NCBI RefSeq assembly: GCF_022867795.2
Contig: NZ_CP107006.1
Coordinates: 2,914,001 to 2,978,000 of the forward strand
Direction: 5' to 3'
Source: Chitinophaga horti
Lineage (GTDB): Bacteria; Bacteroidota; Bacteroidia; Chitinophagales; Chitinophagaceae
Length of the DNA: 64,000 nt
The first letter of the stretch is position 1. Every line of letters begins with the position of its first letter. A program made the position numbers and the translations under genes. Under the pieces are notes generated by a model, which was not told the origin of the DNA, made no database searches, and saw nothing but the letters and a program-made list of their open reading frames with translations. Of the stretch, positions 24,624-33,452 are shown piece after piece.

Positions 24624-26045
24624 TTAACGGCCATATTCCAGTTCACGCAGGGGCAGCAATGGCAGGTAGCGTGCAGCACTGAATGTGCCGGTAGCACCCG
24701 GAATAGTCGTGGCGTTCCTGCGTTTGTAATAGAAGTACACCTGACCTTCAAGCGGAAACTCTTTCCTGTACTCTTTACGAATTTCATTATGGATCTGGTC
24801 GGCTGTCAGCGTGGCAGACAGTTCTGTGGCCAAACCTCGGTTCTTACGTACGGTATTGAGGTAGCCTATTGCTTTACCCGGATTTGTAGCAATAAGCGCT
24901 TCCGCAGCGATATAATACATTTCAGGAATGCGGATCAGGGGCATCCGTTTTGCCAGCGCCACCGTATAACCTGAAGGTTGGTACAACTTGCCGAAGAACA
25001 GCTTAGGCCCGGTACCGGTAGCCACGTTCCGGATAAGGTAGATATTCCGCCAGTCCACATTACCACCGCTGGATGTTTCGAATTGTTCGGCCACACGGTT
25101 GGCATCGATCGTTAACTGATTGGTAAACTTCGATGTATCCAGCAGGCTTTCCGTATTGCGGTTCATATCATTGGTGAACAAACCGAAAATATGTTCGGTT
25201 GTAAACACACGGTCCTTTTGCAGGTCGTTACCGATGGAGATGGCAGAAGAAGTGACCCAGGGAAATTTGCCCTGTGCTGCTATTACTTCTTCTGCGGCCT
25301 TGAGCGCGTTGGTATTATCATCCGCCCAAAGGTATACCCTGGCCTGCAGGGCTTTTACGGCATAGTAATTAAACCGCAAGCGCCTGTCGGCCGTCATCGC
25401 TCCTGTGTAGGCAATATCTGCTTTCAATGCTTCCTCTGCCACGCCGAGGTCTGCCAGTACATTCGCGATAGTGCTGGCCACACTTTCACGTGGGGGAATC
25501 TGGGTGTTGAACAGCTTTTTGTAAACAATAGCCGTATCCTTCCCCTGCCCTACCGCATAACTTTTACCGAACCAGCGTAGAAGGTCGAAATGTAAAAATG
25601 CTCTCAGGCCGTAAGCTTCCCCTTTTATCACGCGGTAGTTATTGCCGGAAAAGATAGCACTGTCTGCCATGTCTATCGCCGTGATCAACTTGTTCAGGTT
25701 AGCAATGGCTGTGTACGATCGGCCCCAGATGCTGTCGGTGAGGGTACGCATGTAACCATCATAAATACCTTTTTGTGCATCCTGGTAAGCCACATTAGTG
25801 GTGATACCCAATACGTATTGCCCGCCCAGCGCGTCAGCGAGTCCAAAAGTCATTTCGCGGCCGTATAAACTACGATCGTTCATTTGCAGGTATACGCCGT
25901 TAAGCCCTTCCTGGAAGCCCAGCTGGTTCTTAAAAAATTCGCCGGCTTCCACCTGTGTTTTAGGTTTCACATCGATCCATTTAGAACAGGAAGCCGCGAA
26001 CAGGAGCAGTACGCCTAACCATATGTAATTGCTGAATGTTTTCAT
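24624..26045 (-). CDS. RagB/SusD family nutrient uptake outer-membrane lipoprotein
   Basis: A 473-residue SusD-like lid of a SusCD transporter. The lipobox Cys is near 20 (AASCSKWIDVKPK), the N-terminal TPR-type SusD segment follows (VEAGEFFKNQLGFQEGLNGVYLQM), and the C-terminal region carries the family motif LFRIPEMYYIAAEAL-like and LLPLRELEYGR. It binds the incoming substrate and closes the barrel of the SusC partner 3 bp upstream. The ligand is unknown; absence of any glycoside hydrolase and presence of thioredoxins argue against a simple glycan. Confidence 0.93.
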   Translation of the reverse strand: MKTFSNYIWLGVLLLFAASCSKWIDVKPKTQVEAGEFFKNQLGFQEGLNGVYLQMNDRSLYGREMTFGLADALGGQYVLGITTNVAYQDAQKGIYDGYMRTLTDSIWGRSYTAIANLNKLITAIDMADSAIFSGNNYRVIKGEAYGLRAFLHFDLLRWFGKSYAVGQGKDTAIVYKKLFNTQIPPRESVASTIANVLADLGVAEEALKADIAYTGAMTADRRLRFNYYAVKALQARVYLWADDNTNALKAAEEVIAAQGKFPWVTSSAISIGNDLQKDRVFTTEHIFGLFTNDMNRNTESLLDTSKFTNQLTIDANRVAEQFETSSGGNVDWRNIYLIRNVATGTGPKLFFGKLYQPSGYTVALAKRMPLIRIPEMYYIAAEALIATNPGKAIGYLNTVRKNRGLATELSATLTADQIHNEIRKEYRKEFPLEGQVYFYYKRRNATTIPGATGTFSAARYLPLLPLRELEYGR

Positions 26046-26048
26046 ATC

Positions 26049-29000
26049 TTAAAGTGATGCGGATAAAGTAAAGTTGTATGAACGTGCGAAGGGATAAGAA
26101 ATACCGCGTTCTACTCTTACAGTAGAGGAAGTAAATACTTCCGCAGTATTAAAACCTACCCTCAGCCTGCTGAAACCAGCCGCCTTCACGGCACGCAGCC
26201 TGTCCAGGTCATAAGTAAGGTTCACTACACCCAACGTGAGTTTATTGTCATCTTCCACAAAACGGGTGCTTACCTGTGTATACACTGTATTGGCAATGTT
26301 TTTAAAGAAGCTGACATCACCCGGATTACGCCATCGGTCTGTAGATACGCGTTTGTCCACATTTCTGCGGATGTCTGCGTTCTCCACCTTATCTACCAGT
26401 GTCTGATTGTAGATCTGTCCACCTGTCTGGAAACGGAAGCTCGTGGTAAAGTTGAAACCAGCCCAAGCTGCGTTAAACCCAAAGTTGCCATTCAGCTTTG
26501 GCAGTGCATCGCCGGCTGCGATCTGGTCGGCCGCATTCCAGTCAAATACCGGTTTGCCATCGCGGGAGAGGTACAACTCGCGCCCCGTTGCAGGATCAAT
26601 ACCCAATGACTGCACCGCCCATATAGTGTTTACAGACTGCCCCTCTACAAAACGAACGCGGGGAATGGTCGCATCTTTCAGATTAGTGTTATAGCCCTTA
26701 CTATCCTGCTCGTCATTAAACGAACGCAGTGAGTTGGAAAGTTGTTTGAGGATGTTTTTGTTATGCGATACGTTAAAGAACACGTTGAATGCGTTGCGCG
26801 TTTGCGTATTGTAGTACAACCGGTAGTCGAAACGGACATCGAAACCTTTGTTCTGCAGTTTACCCAGGTTGGCTTTGTAGGTATAAAAACCGCTGGACAA
26901 GGGCATGGTAATATCCGTAATAAACCCGTCGGTATTACTTACATAGTAATCTAACCGCATGTTCAAACTTTTAAACAGGCCCAGGTCTATTCCGATGTTA
27001 TTATCCTGCCGGCGCTGCCAGCCCAGATCGGGATTATCGAGCCCCATTAAATAAGCGCCATTGGCACCGTTATAAGATTTATCGAGGTAATACACATAGG
27101 TAGCCATGCTGATGTAAGAACTGAATGACTGCGTACCGGTGTAACCTGTAGAGCCTCTCAGACGGAACTGGTTGATAGCGCCCAGCGATTTGATGAACGC
27201 TTCGTGATGCAGGTTCCAACCCACCCCCACAGACCAAAGGTTACCCCAGGGATTGTTGGTGCCCAGTTGAGACGACCGGGTGGCACGGTAGCTGAAGTCG
27301 GCGAGGTAACGCTCGTCGTACGAGTAGTTACCCGACACGATAGCACTCAGATCGCGCACGGTGTTTTCAAAACCTGTAGGACGCGAGTCTTTCATGTACT
27401 GCAGCGCCATGGTCACCTCATCGAGCCGATCGTTTGGAAAACCTTCCACGATATAAGTAGCCGCATCGTTCTGGCGATTATTCAACTCACCGCCACCGTT
27501 TAGGTTCAGCAGATGTTTACCCAGCGATTTGGTATAGGCCAGCAGCACGTTAGCCGTGTAGTAAAACTGCTTACCATTACTGCGGGAATAGCTGCCCTTG
27601 CGGAAAGCTTCATCTCCTGCATAAACCGACGAGGTAAAATCAGTATGATCTGCGGGCTTAAACACATCTGCCTGTGTAAGCTGTTTCGTGAGGTTAAAAC
27701 GGCCGGTGGCACGCAACCCCGGTACGATCGTCCAGTCTACACTAAAGTTATTCGTGATGTCCGTATACGCATTATCGTCGCGCATTTTCAGTGTAGCATT
27801 ATAAGCAGGATTATATACCGCTGTTACCGTTGTGGCGCCGGCCCCGCCGCCGCCCTGCAGCACACGAAAATTGCTGATCTCTTTCAGGATACGGCCGTTA
27901 TCGTCGTAAAAAGGCAGGTAAGGGTTCATATAAGCGTACTGGCTGAATGCGCCCCAATTTGAATTATATCCCTTGTTATCGGTGATGGTAAGAATGTTAT
28001 TGAAGGAGAAAGTCCTGACGCGGTACGACAGATCGATGGCGCCGGAGAGCGTATTCCTGTCCGACCCTTTCATCACCCCCTTCACGTTATTGTACATAAG
28101 GTCGATGCCATAGCGGAAGCCAAGGTCGCCACCTTCGAGCCGCAGTGAGTGGCGCTGACCGACGCTGTTACGGAGCGGTTTAGACAACCAGTCGGTATTG
28201 ATACCACTTTCCACCATCGCCAGTTTAGCGTTATAATCCTGCATCATCAGGTAATTAGACTGAGGTGTGGTACCGGTGTACACACCGCCTGCCAGTTCTA
28301 CTTCCAGCTTTTCGCGGGCATTGGTAAGGTTGTAGCTGGTGAGGTCGGGTGTTTGTATATTAACGTTGCTGTTATAGGTAAGACGCACTTTCCCTGGTTT
28401 AGGCCTTTCCGTTTCTATCACCACCACACCGTTAGCCGCGCGTGATCCATAGATCGCTTTAGAAGCGGCATCTTTAAGCATGGTGATGCTTTTTACACGG
28501 TTGATGTCCAGGTCTACCACCTTCTGCAGGGTAGTTTCGAAACCATCCAGAATAAACAGCGGCAGGTTGGGATTGCTCTGGTATTCGCCTTTAATGTCCG
28601 GCAGGCCGCTTTGTCCGCGAATCTGGATGTCGGGCAGTGCGTTAGGGTTAGAACCCAGGTCATTGTTATCGATCACCAGCATGGAAGGCTCGAGGTTACG
28701 CAGGCTTTGCAGTACGTTTACCGAGCCCACCTTCATCAGGTCGTCTTTACTGAATGTTGTGGTGGCGCCGGTGTAAGTATCGGCTTTACGGGTAAACATC
28801 CCCGTTACCACGACATCTTTAATGGCCGTTTCCGATACTGCCATGCGGATGCTCAGCGGACGAGTGTCTGCCACCCTGATTTCGCGTGGCTGGTAACCGA
28901 GGAACGTAATCACCAGCACTTCGCCAACGTTTACATCCAGGCTGAATTTACCATCGATGCCTACAGTAGCGCCACGGGAGGTGCCTTTCACCTTTACAGA

Positions 29001-29456
29001 TGCGCCAACAAGCGGACCTTCGGGGCCTGTTACATCTCCCTTCAGCACAAATGGCGGAGGGGGTGACGCAGCAGCAGGAGCGGCAGGCAGCTGCTCTTTT
29101 TTGTTGATAAAAATGGTTTTGTTCCTGATCTCATACTCCAGCGGCTGATCGGCCAGCACACTGCTAAGGAAGGCCGGCAGCGGCATAGTGGCGGCCGAGG
29201 TGGTTACCGGTTTGGAGAGTTTTAACAAGTCGGCATCATAAAAGAACACGTAACCGGTTTGCTGTTCCACGGCTGAAAATACGCTCTTTAAGGGTACGTT
29301 TTTACCGGTAAAGCGGACGTTCTGGGCATGACTGCTGGCCGATACCTGTAGTATAGCAGTTGTAAGCAGTAGTGTCAGTAGTTTCATGGTCCTGATGATT
29401 TTGGTTGATAGGCAGGGCTGTCCCCTTCGCATTTGGCACAAAGCGGTGAAATACAT
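26049..29456 (-). CDS. SusC/RagA family TonB-linked outer-membrane transporter with STN domain
   Basis: A 1135-residue TonB-dependent active transporter. In order: N-terminal extension and signal peptide (MKLLTLLLTTAILQVSA starts at residue 24), an STN secretin/TonB short domain (about 60-115, VEQQTGYVFFYDADLL), a carboxypeptidase-like regulatory domain (137-215), plug (about 220-350, IQIRGQSG, ITMLKDAASKAIYGSRAANGVVVI) and barrel to the C-terminal YNFTLSASL. The STN domain is the module that signals to a FecR anti-sigma protein, and fecR and sigma lie immediately upstream. The short start at 29387 is an alternative. Confidence 0.95.
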   Translation of the reverse strand: MYFTALCQMRRGQPCLSTKIIRTMKLLTLLLTTAILQVSASSHAQNVRFTGKNVPLKSVFSAVEQQTGYVFFYDADLLKLSKPVTTSAATMPLPAFLSSVLADQPLEYEIRNKTIFINKKEQLPAAPAAASPPPPFVLKGDVTGPEGPLVGASVKVKGTSRGATVGIDGKFSLDVNVGEVLVITFLGYQPREIRVADTRPLSIRMAVSETAIKDVVVTGMFTRKADTYTGATTTFSKDDLMKVGSVNVLQSLRNLEPSMLVIDNNDLGSNPNALPDIQIRGQSGLPDIKGEYQSNPNLPLFILDGFETTLQKVVDLDINRVKSITMLKDAASKAIYGSRAANGVVVIETERPKPGKVRLTYNSNVNIQTPDLTSYNLTNAREKLEVELAGGVYTGTTPQSNYLMMQDYNAKLAMVESGINTDWLSKPLRNSVGQRHSLRLEGGDLGFRYGIDLMYNNVKGVMKGSDRNTLSGAIDLSYRVRTFSFNNILTITDNKGYNSNWGAFSQYAYMNPYLPFYDDNGRILKEISNFRVLQGGGGAGATTVTAVYNPAYNATLKMRDDNAYTDITNNFSVDWTIVPGLRATGRFNLTKQLTQADVFKPADHTDFTSSVYAGDEAFRKGSYSRSNGKQFYYTANVLLAYTKSLGKHLLNLNGGGELNNRQNDAATYIVEGFPNDRLDEVTMALQYMKDSRPTGFENTVRDLSAIVSGNYSYDERYLADFSYRATRSSQLGTNNPWGNLWSVGVGWNLHHEAFIKSLGAINQFRLRGSTGYTGTQSFSSYISMATYVYYLDKSYNGANGAYLMGLDNPDLGWQRRQDNNIGIDLGLFKSLNMRLDYYVSNTDGFITDITMPLSSGFYTYKANLGKLQNKGFDVRFDYRLYYNTQTRNAFNVFFNVSHNKNILKQLSNSLRSFNDEQDSKGYNTNLKDATIPRVRFVEGQSVNTIWAVQSLGIDPATGRELYLSRDGKPVFDWNAADQIAAGDALPKLNGNFGFNAAWAGFNFTTSFRFQTGGQIYNQTLVDKVENADIRRNVDKRVSTDRWRNPGDVSFFKNIANTVYTQVSTRFVEDDNKLTLGVVNLTYDLDRLRAVKAAGFSRLRVGFNTAEVFTSSTVRVERGISYPFARSYNFTLSASL

Positions 29457-29507
29457 AATTTTGATTGATAGTGAATAAATCCGTTTTCCGACGATTTTTC
29501 TCTTATG

Positions 29508-29529
29508 CGGTGATGTTAGCGCATCACCG
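29508..29529. other. Hairpin in the fecR-susC gap
   Basis: CGGTGATG (29508-29515) pairs perfectly with CATCACCG (29522-29529) around TTAGCG. On the minus strand no U-run follows, so it is unlikely to stop the operon; on the plus strand five T follow, but there is no plus-strand gene. Confidence 0.4.
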
Positions 29530-29617
29530 TTTTTCTTTGTTACGTGTGTTATTTTACAAGCTTTCTGTTACTGGTTGATTTTTAGTGATAAATTCTAGTT
29601 ATTTAAATAGTTGGTTT

Positions 29618-30763
29618 TTAAGGCAGCACAATTACTTTTCCACCTTCGATTTTATAATGCACGCTATTTTTCCCGAGATTAGATAATACGTCTTGCAGTG
29701 ACAGGTCGCGGCCTATTTTGCCTTCAAAGCTCCTTGGCCGTACCAGGCCTTCATACGCGACATCCACATCGTACCAGCGGGAGAGTTCCCGCATTACTTC
29801 CTGCAGACTGGCACCGGAGAAATGGAACAGCCCATTTTTCCAGGCCAGCACTTCGCTTACATCAGCTGTTCCGAAAGTTACTTTACCATTTTCCAGCAAA
29901 GCCTGCTGCCCGGGCTTCAACACCTGCGAGGTGGTACCGGATATGTAGCGGATGCTGCCCTGCACCAGGGTAGTTCTTTGTATGGGCTCATCTGCATAAG
30001 CATTAATGTTAAAACTGGTGCCCAGCACTTCCAGCCGGGGGCCGTTCGTTACCTGCACGCGAAAAGGCTGCCGTACGTTTTCAGCAACCTCCATATAAAC
30101 TTCACCGCTCACTTGCACCAGCCGCTCGTTACCTTCAAAGGCGGTGGGGAAAGTAATGGAGCTGGCGGCATTCAGCCAAACCTTTGTACCATCTGGCAAC
30201 TGCAGCCTGAACTGCCCGCCGCGCGGCGTAAACAACGTATGCTGCTGTGCGGCGCCGGAAGCGTCGTAGTGCAGGCTACCGCCCGATTGTTGTGCCGTTA
30301 CCGGGCCGCTAACGATCTGCCTTTGCGCGGCACTATCCAGCACCACCTTCGAGCCGTCGCCCAACGTGAGCACTGCTTTGGCCCCGCCCGACATCACCGG
30401 TGCATTATCGGCTATAGGGGCCAGCACCTTTGGGGGAGCCGGCGGTAGTTGTAGTGCCCAGAAAATTCCTGACGAAGTGGCCACCAGTGCAGCTACTGCT
30501 GCGGCCAGCAGGTATGTGCGACGGCGGCGTACCGGTTTTTTACCGGAGGAAAGGATGGCATTTAGAATAGAACCGGCAGCCTGTTCATTCATTTCCACCA
30601 CAGAAGTATCGGCGAACGAAACAATGTATTCGTCCACCAGGTCACCCAGCTGCGAGGTGTCCTGTGCAGTTTCCAGCCACTCGTAAAAAGCGGCCTTTTC
30701 AGCTTCCGTAATATCCTTTTGCGCGTACTTGCGAAATAACTGTTCTCCGCTGGCTCGGTCCAT
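29618..30763 (-). CDS. FecR family anti-sigma factor
   Basis: A 381-residue inner-membrane regulator. The cytoplasmic N-terminal domain (about 1-85, DITEAEKAAFYEWLETAQ) holds the sigma factor, one membrane helix follows (about 92-112), then the FecR domain (FTPRGGQFRLQLPDGTKVWLNAASSITFP) and a C-terminal DUF4974 (LQEVMRELSRWYDVDV) that receives the STN domain of the transporter. The ATG at 30763 is used; the six bases before it form weaker starts. Together with the sigma gene it senses substrate binding by the SusC protein and turns on the operon. Confidence 0.93.
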   Translation of the reverse strand: MDRASGEQLFRKYAQKDITEAEKAAFYEWLETAQDTSQLGDLVDEYIVSFADTSVVEMNEQAAGSILNAILSSGKKPVRRRRTYLLAAAVAALVATSSGIFWALQLPPAPPKVLAPIADNAPVMSGGAKAVLTLGDGSKVVLDSAAQRQIVSGPVTAQQSGGSLHYDASGAAQQHTLFTPRGGQFRLQLPDGTKVWLNAASSITFPTAFEGNERLVQVSGEVYMEVAENVRQPFRVQVTNGPRLEVLGTSFNINAYADEPIQRTTLVQGSIRYISGTTSQVLKPGQQALLENGKVTFGTADVSEVLAWKNGLFHFSGASLQEVMRELSRWYDVDVAYEGLVRPRSFEGKIGRDLSLQDVLSNLGKNSVHYKIEGGKVIVLP

Positions 30764-30846
30764 CAGCAAAAATTAAATGGGAAAAAACTCCCGTTAATAG
30801 AGACAATCTCAAAAAGCCGTTGGGGGTGTGCGGGATGAAAAAAAAT

Positions 30847-31428
30847 CTAATCAAGCAGAATGCTGATCAGCAGGAAACCCAACAAGTCGAGGTTTGCTTT
30901 GCAGTAGGCGCGTATGCTGCGCATAGCGTCGGCGAGGGAGGATTTAACGGTTTCAGGCGATATATTCAGCAAGGCGGCCACTTCTTCACGTTTAAGGCCA
31001 TCTTCACGCACCAGGCGGTAAACCTGTTGCTGCCTGGCAGGAAGCCGCGTAATAGCCTCCCGCATCACCGTTTCATATTCCTTGCTTAGCAGTGCCTCGT
31101 AATTTGTGGTGTCGTAATCAACGGGCAAGGCTAGTTCCCGGGCAATGCGCTCTTCGGTTGCCTTCTTCTTCAGCGCATTAATAACAACGTTTCGTGCCGT
31201 GGTAAAGAGATACGCACGAAAATGCGCCACTTCGCCCAGCTGCTTTCTTTTCAACCAAATATTGAGAAAAACGTCCTGTACGATTTCTTCCGCCAGAAAA
31301 GCGGAGTCGGTTAGTTCCAGGCCAATGGAGTAGATTTTGTTGCGGTAACGGTGAAAAAGGCTGGTGAAGGCATGTTCATCATCCCTCTCCAGCAGGTGCA
31401 GCAAGGCTATATCACTCATTTCCTCCAT
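30847..31428 (-). CDS. RNA polymerase sigma-70 factor, ECF subfamily
   Basis: A 193-residue ECF sigma factor. Region 2 contains EIVQDVFLNIWLKRKQL, region 4 contains LPARQQQVYRLVREDGLKREEVAALLNISPETVKSSL. It ends with a hydrophobic tail as usual in Bacteroidota FecI-like sigma factors. The ATG at 31428 is chosen because the in-frame extension upstream is AT-rich and includes a terminator-like hairpin; an ATG at 31419 with GGAGGAA before it is an alternative. It presumably drives the downstream uptake operon after release by FecR. Confidence 0.93.
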   Translation of the reverse strand: MEEMSDIALLHLLERDDEHAFTSLFHRYRNKIYSIGLELTDSAFLAEEIVQDVFLNIWLKRKQLGEVAHFRAYLFTTARNVVINALKKKATEERIARELALPVDYDTTNYEALLSKEYETVMREAITRLPARQQQVYRLVREDGLKREEVAALLNISPETVKSSLADAMRSIRAYCKANLDLLGFLLISILLD

Positions 31429-31469
31429 TCCCTGATATTCAATCCTAATTAACCTTAAAAATATAAAAA

Positions 31470-31485
31470 AAGGAGAATACTCCTT
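31470..31485 (-). terminator. Attenuator-like hairpin in the leader of the sigma gene
   Basis: AAGGAG (31470-31475) pairs with CTCCTT (31480-31485); on the minus strand the stem runs into T-rich sequence 42 bases before the sigma start codon. It could be an attenuator or a safeguard terminator against transcription from the gene upstream. Confidence 0.5.
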
Positions 31486-31592
31486 AAGGCTAAAATATAG
31501 CCAGTATATGGTATTATCCTGCCAGATGATCAAAGCCGGATTTTTTGCTGATTATCTGTGCGGATAAATTGGACTATAACGCTTAACATTAT

Positions 31593-31622
31593 ACGACCGG
31601 CATTATCGAAAGCGCCGGTCGT
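31593..31622. other. Strong inverted repeat in the gap between sigma and TlpA genes
   Basis: ACGACCGGC (31593-31601) pairs with GCCGGTCGT (31614-31622) around twelve bases. There is no U-run on either side. The rest of the 373-bp gap 31429-31801 holds the sigma leader and the TlpA trailer. Confidence 0.4.
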
Positions 31623-31709
31623 CAATTGCAATCGTGATTTTCACCTGGCCCCCTTTCTCCACAATTTACTGACAATCATTCGATAGTGACTAGTCGGCGA
31701 TAGTGCATC

Positions 31710-31784
31710 ACATAGAAAGTCCCGGCAAAAAATGCCAGGACCTCTTCTTCTGATTCATATCAACCATGAGTTTAAACTATCAGC
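31710..31784 (-). terminator. Terminator and conserved trailer of the second TlpA gene
   Basis: GTCCCGGCA (31719-31727) pairs with TGCCAGGAC (31733-31741); the minus strand then reads TTTCTATG. Before it lies the 17-base block TAAACTCATGGTTGATA, identical to that behind the other TlpA operon (19667-19683), in the same position relative to the hairpin. Confidence 0.65.
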
Positions 31785-31801
31785 CGCATTTTTCTAATTT
31801 A

Positions 31802-33190
31802 TCACGATGGATGCATTTTGGCGAAATCAATCATAGCCGCAACCTCTTCCGATGATGCGTCATCTCCGCCGGAAAAGCCCGTCACTTTAAAACGGATATT
31901 CCCTGCGGCATCAATTACGAACTTGGCGGGAATGCCTCTCACACCGAACGCCTCTACTGCCCTCTTTTTGCTACGGTCCACCGGCGCAAGATCCATGTAC
32001 AATGGAAAAGGATAGTTATTGGCCGTCAGGTATGTTTTTGCGTCCTTCTGTGGGTCTTTTACCCGTTCCATAGTATGGATAAAAAGGAATTTCACTGCCG
32101 GGTCCTGCTGATACTTTTCTACCGCCAACTTCATCGCAGGAAAAGACGCTTTGCAGGGGCCGCACCAGGTGGCCCAGAAGTCCAATACGATGATCTTTCC
32201 ACGAAAATCGGAAAGGACAACCTGCTTACCCGATTCGTCCAGCAATGTGAAAGCTGGTGCAGCCTCCTTTATGGCCAGCTTTTCGATGTCCTTTCGGATA
32301 TCTGCATTCAGTTCATGTTGAATGGCTGTCACATACGCCTGACCATCTTTTCCGGGATATACTTTCGTATAAGCCGAAGCCAGGGCTGACCGGAAAACCG
32401 GATTACCAAGACCGCGCTTCACCAGCGTATCCAGTACAGGGTATGCTTCCTCCAGCAACCCTGCGCTAATGAGCGCATTAGCATAGGATCTGGTGAGGTC
32501 ATCGCCCGGCTTACGACCATTTTTATAGGCAGCACGCAGGTACTTTATCGCCTCTTTGTTATCGCCGGACTTTTCCAATAACTGAGCATACAGCTCGTAT
32601 AATTTCAGAGAGGCTTCATCCGTTTTGCCCCCATTATCCAACAGGGCGCCGGATCGGGACAGTTTGGATTGCAGTGCGGTGCGAGCCCCATTATAATCAA
32701 ACTCCGTTACCATCTTATAAATAGCGCTGAAAAGCTTTGGAAAATATTCAGGAGTATGAAGACTATCGGCGTATTGCAACGCTAAATCCCCCTTTTTCTT
32801 CGAAGCTAACTGATAGGCGATCCAGTGATGAATATCGTCATAGTCTGCAGCCGGAAAATCGTGTTTATACGTAGCGAGGAGCTGCTGTTGTTTAAGTGGA
32901 TCTTCCTCGCGCGAAACCACATCCTTACGTGCTTCTGCCGCCCAACGCCCGCGCGGGAAACGCGAAGCAGCAACCTTAAACAGACTATCCACCTTCTCCG
33001 GGTGCGCTTGCCAATGGTAACCGATTAACTGGTCAAACTGCTGCTCCGTGCCCTTACTAAGTTGCTGCAATTGCTGCTGTAGCCGCTGCGGGTTCTTTTC
33101 CGCCAATAACGCGGCCACTACAGTATCCTGCTGCTGCCCTCGGGCAAAAGCCGAGAGCAACAGCAGGCATATCGATATGATATACTTCAT
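31802..33190 (-). CDS. TlpA family thiol-disulfide oxidoreductase, paralogue of 19727-21139
   Basis: A 462-residue exported protein with a signal peptide (1-19, CLLLLSAFARGQ), a long helical region (about 25-290) and a C-terminal thioredoxin domain with WCGPC at 342-346 and GIPAKFVID. Architecture, length and C-terminal wording (KASFPAMKLAVEKYQQD, LFIHTMERVKDP) mark it as a paralogue of the protein ending the uptake operon. Upstream on the same strand are only a gene fragment and an orphan ECF sigma factor, so it looks like the survivor of a second, deleted operon. Confidence 0.88.
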   Translation of the reverse strand: MKYIISICLLLLSAFARGQQQDTVVAALLAEKNPQRLQQQLQQLSKGTEQQFDQLIGYHWQAHPEKVDSLFKVAASRFPRGRWAAEARKDVVSREEDPLKQQQLLATYKHDFPAADYDDIHHWIAYQLASKKKGDLALQYADSLHTPEYFPKLFSAIYKMVTEFDYNGARTALQSKLSRSGALLDNGGKTDEASLKLYELYAQLLEKSGDNKEAIKYLRAAYKNGRKPGDDLTRSYANALISAGLLEEAYPVLDTLVKRGLGNPVFRSALASAYTKVYPGKDGQAYVTAIQHELNADIRKDIEKLAIKEAAPAFTLLDESGKQVVLSDFRGKIIVLDFWATWCGPCKASFPAMKLAVEKYQQDPAVKFLFIHTMERVKDPQKDAKTYLTANNYPFPLYMDLAPVDRSKKRAVEAFGVRGIPAKFVIDAAGNIRFKVTGFSGGDDASSEEVAAMIDFAKMHPS

Positions 33191-33201
33191 GTGATGCGTG
33201 T

Positions 33202-33363
33202 TTATTTTTTAGCAGCGGCCCGGTATTTCTCCAACGCCCTCTCATATTCTGTTACTGTGGTGCTGAGGATGGTGCCCAGGTATTTCCCTTCCTTCAGGGC
33301 GCTTTTTGCTTCGGCTACCGCCTTTTCTTCGGCACTTATAGCGGCGACTAGCGCGCGAATAGT
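33202..33363 (-). pseudogene. C-terminal fragment of a lost gene, probably TlpA-like
   Basis: A 53-codon frame with no start codon (a TGA precedes it) reads AISAEEKAVAEAKSALKEGK, then ILSTTVTEYERALEKYRAAAKK and stop. Such charged helical tails end several secreted TlpA-like proteins of Chitinophaga-type operons; that assignment is from memory and only moderate. It ends 12 bp before the intact TlpA gene, as genes in such operons do, so it is best read as the tail of a deleted upstream partner. Confidence 0.45.
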
Positions 33364-33452
33364 TCACGAAAGCTGGTTTCGGCCATTTTACAATAATTGT
33401 TTTATTAAGGACGAAGCTGAAAAGGAGAAAGTAGGTAGTGTATTCAAAAATA

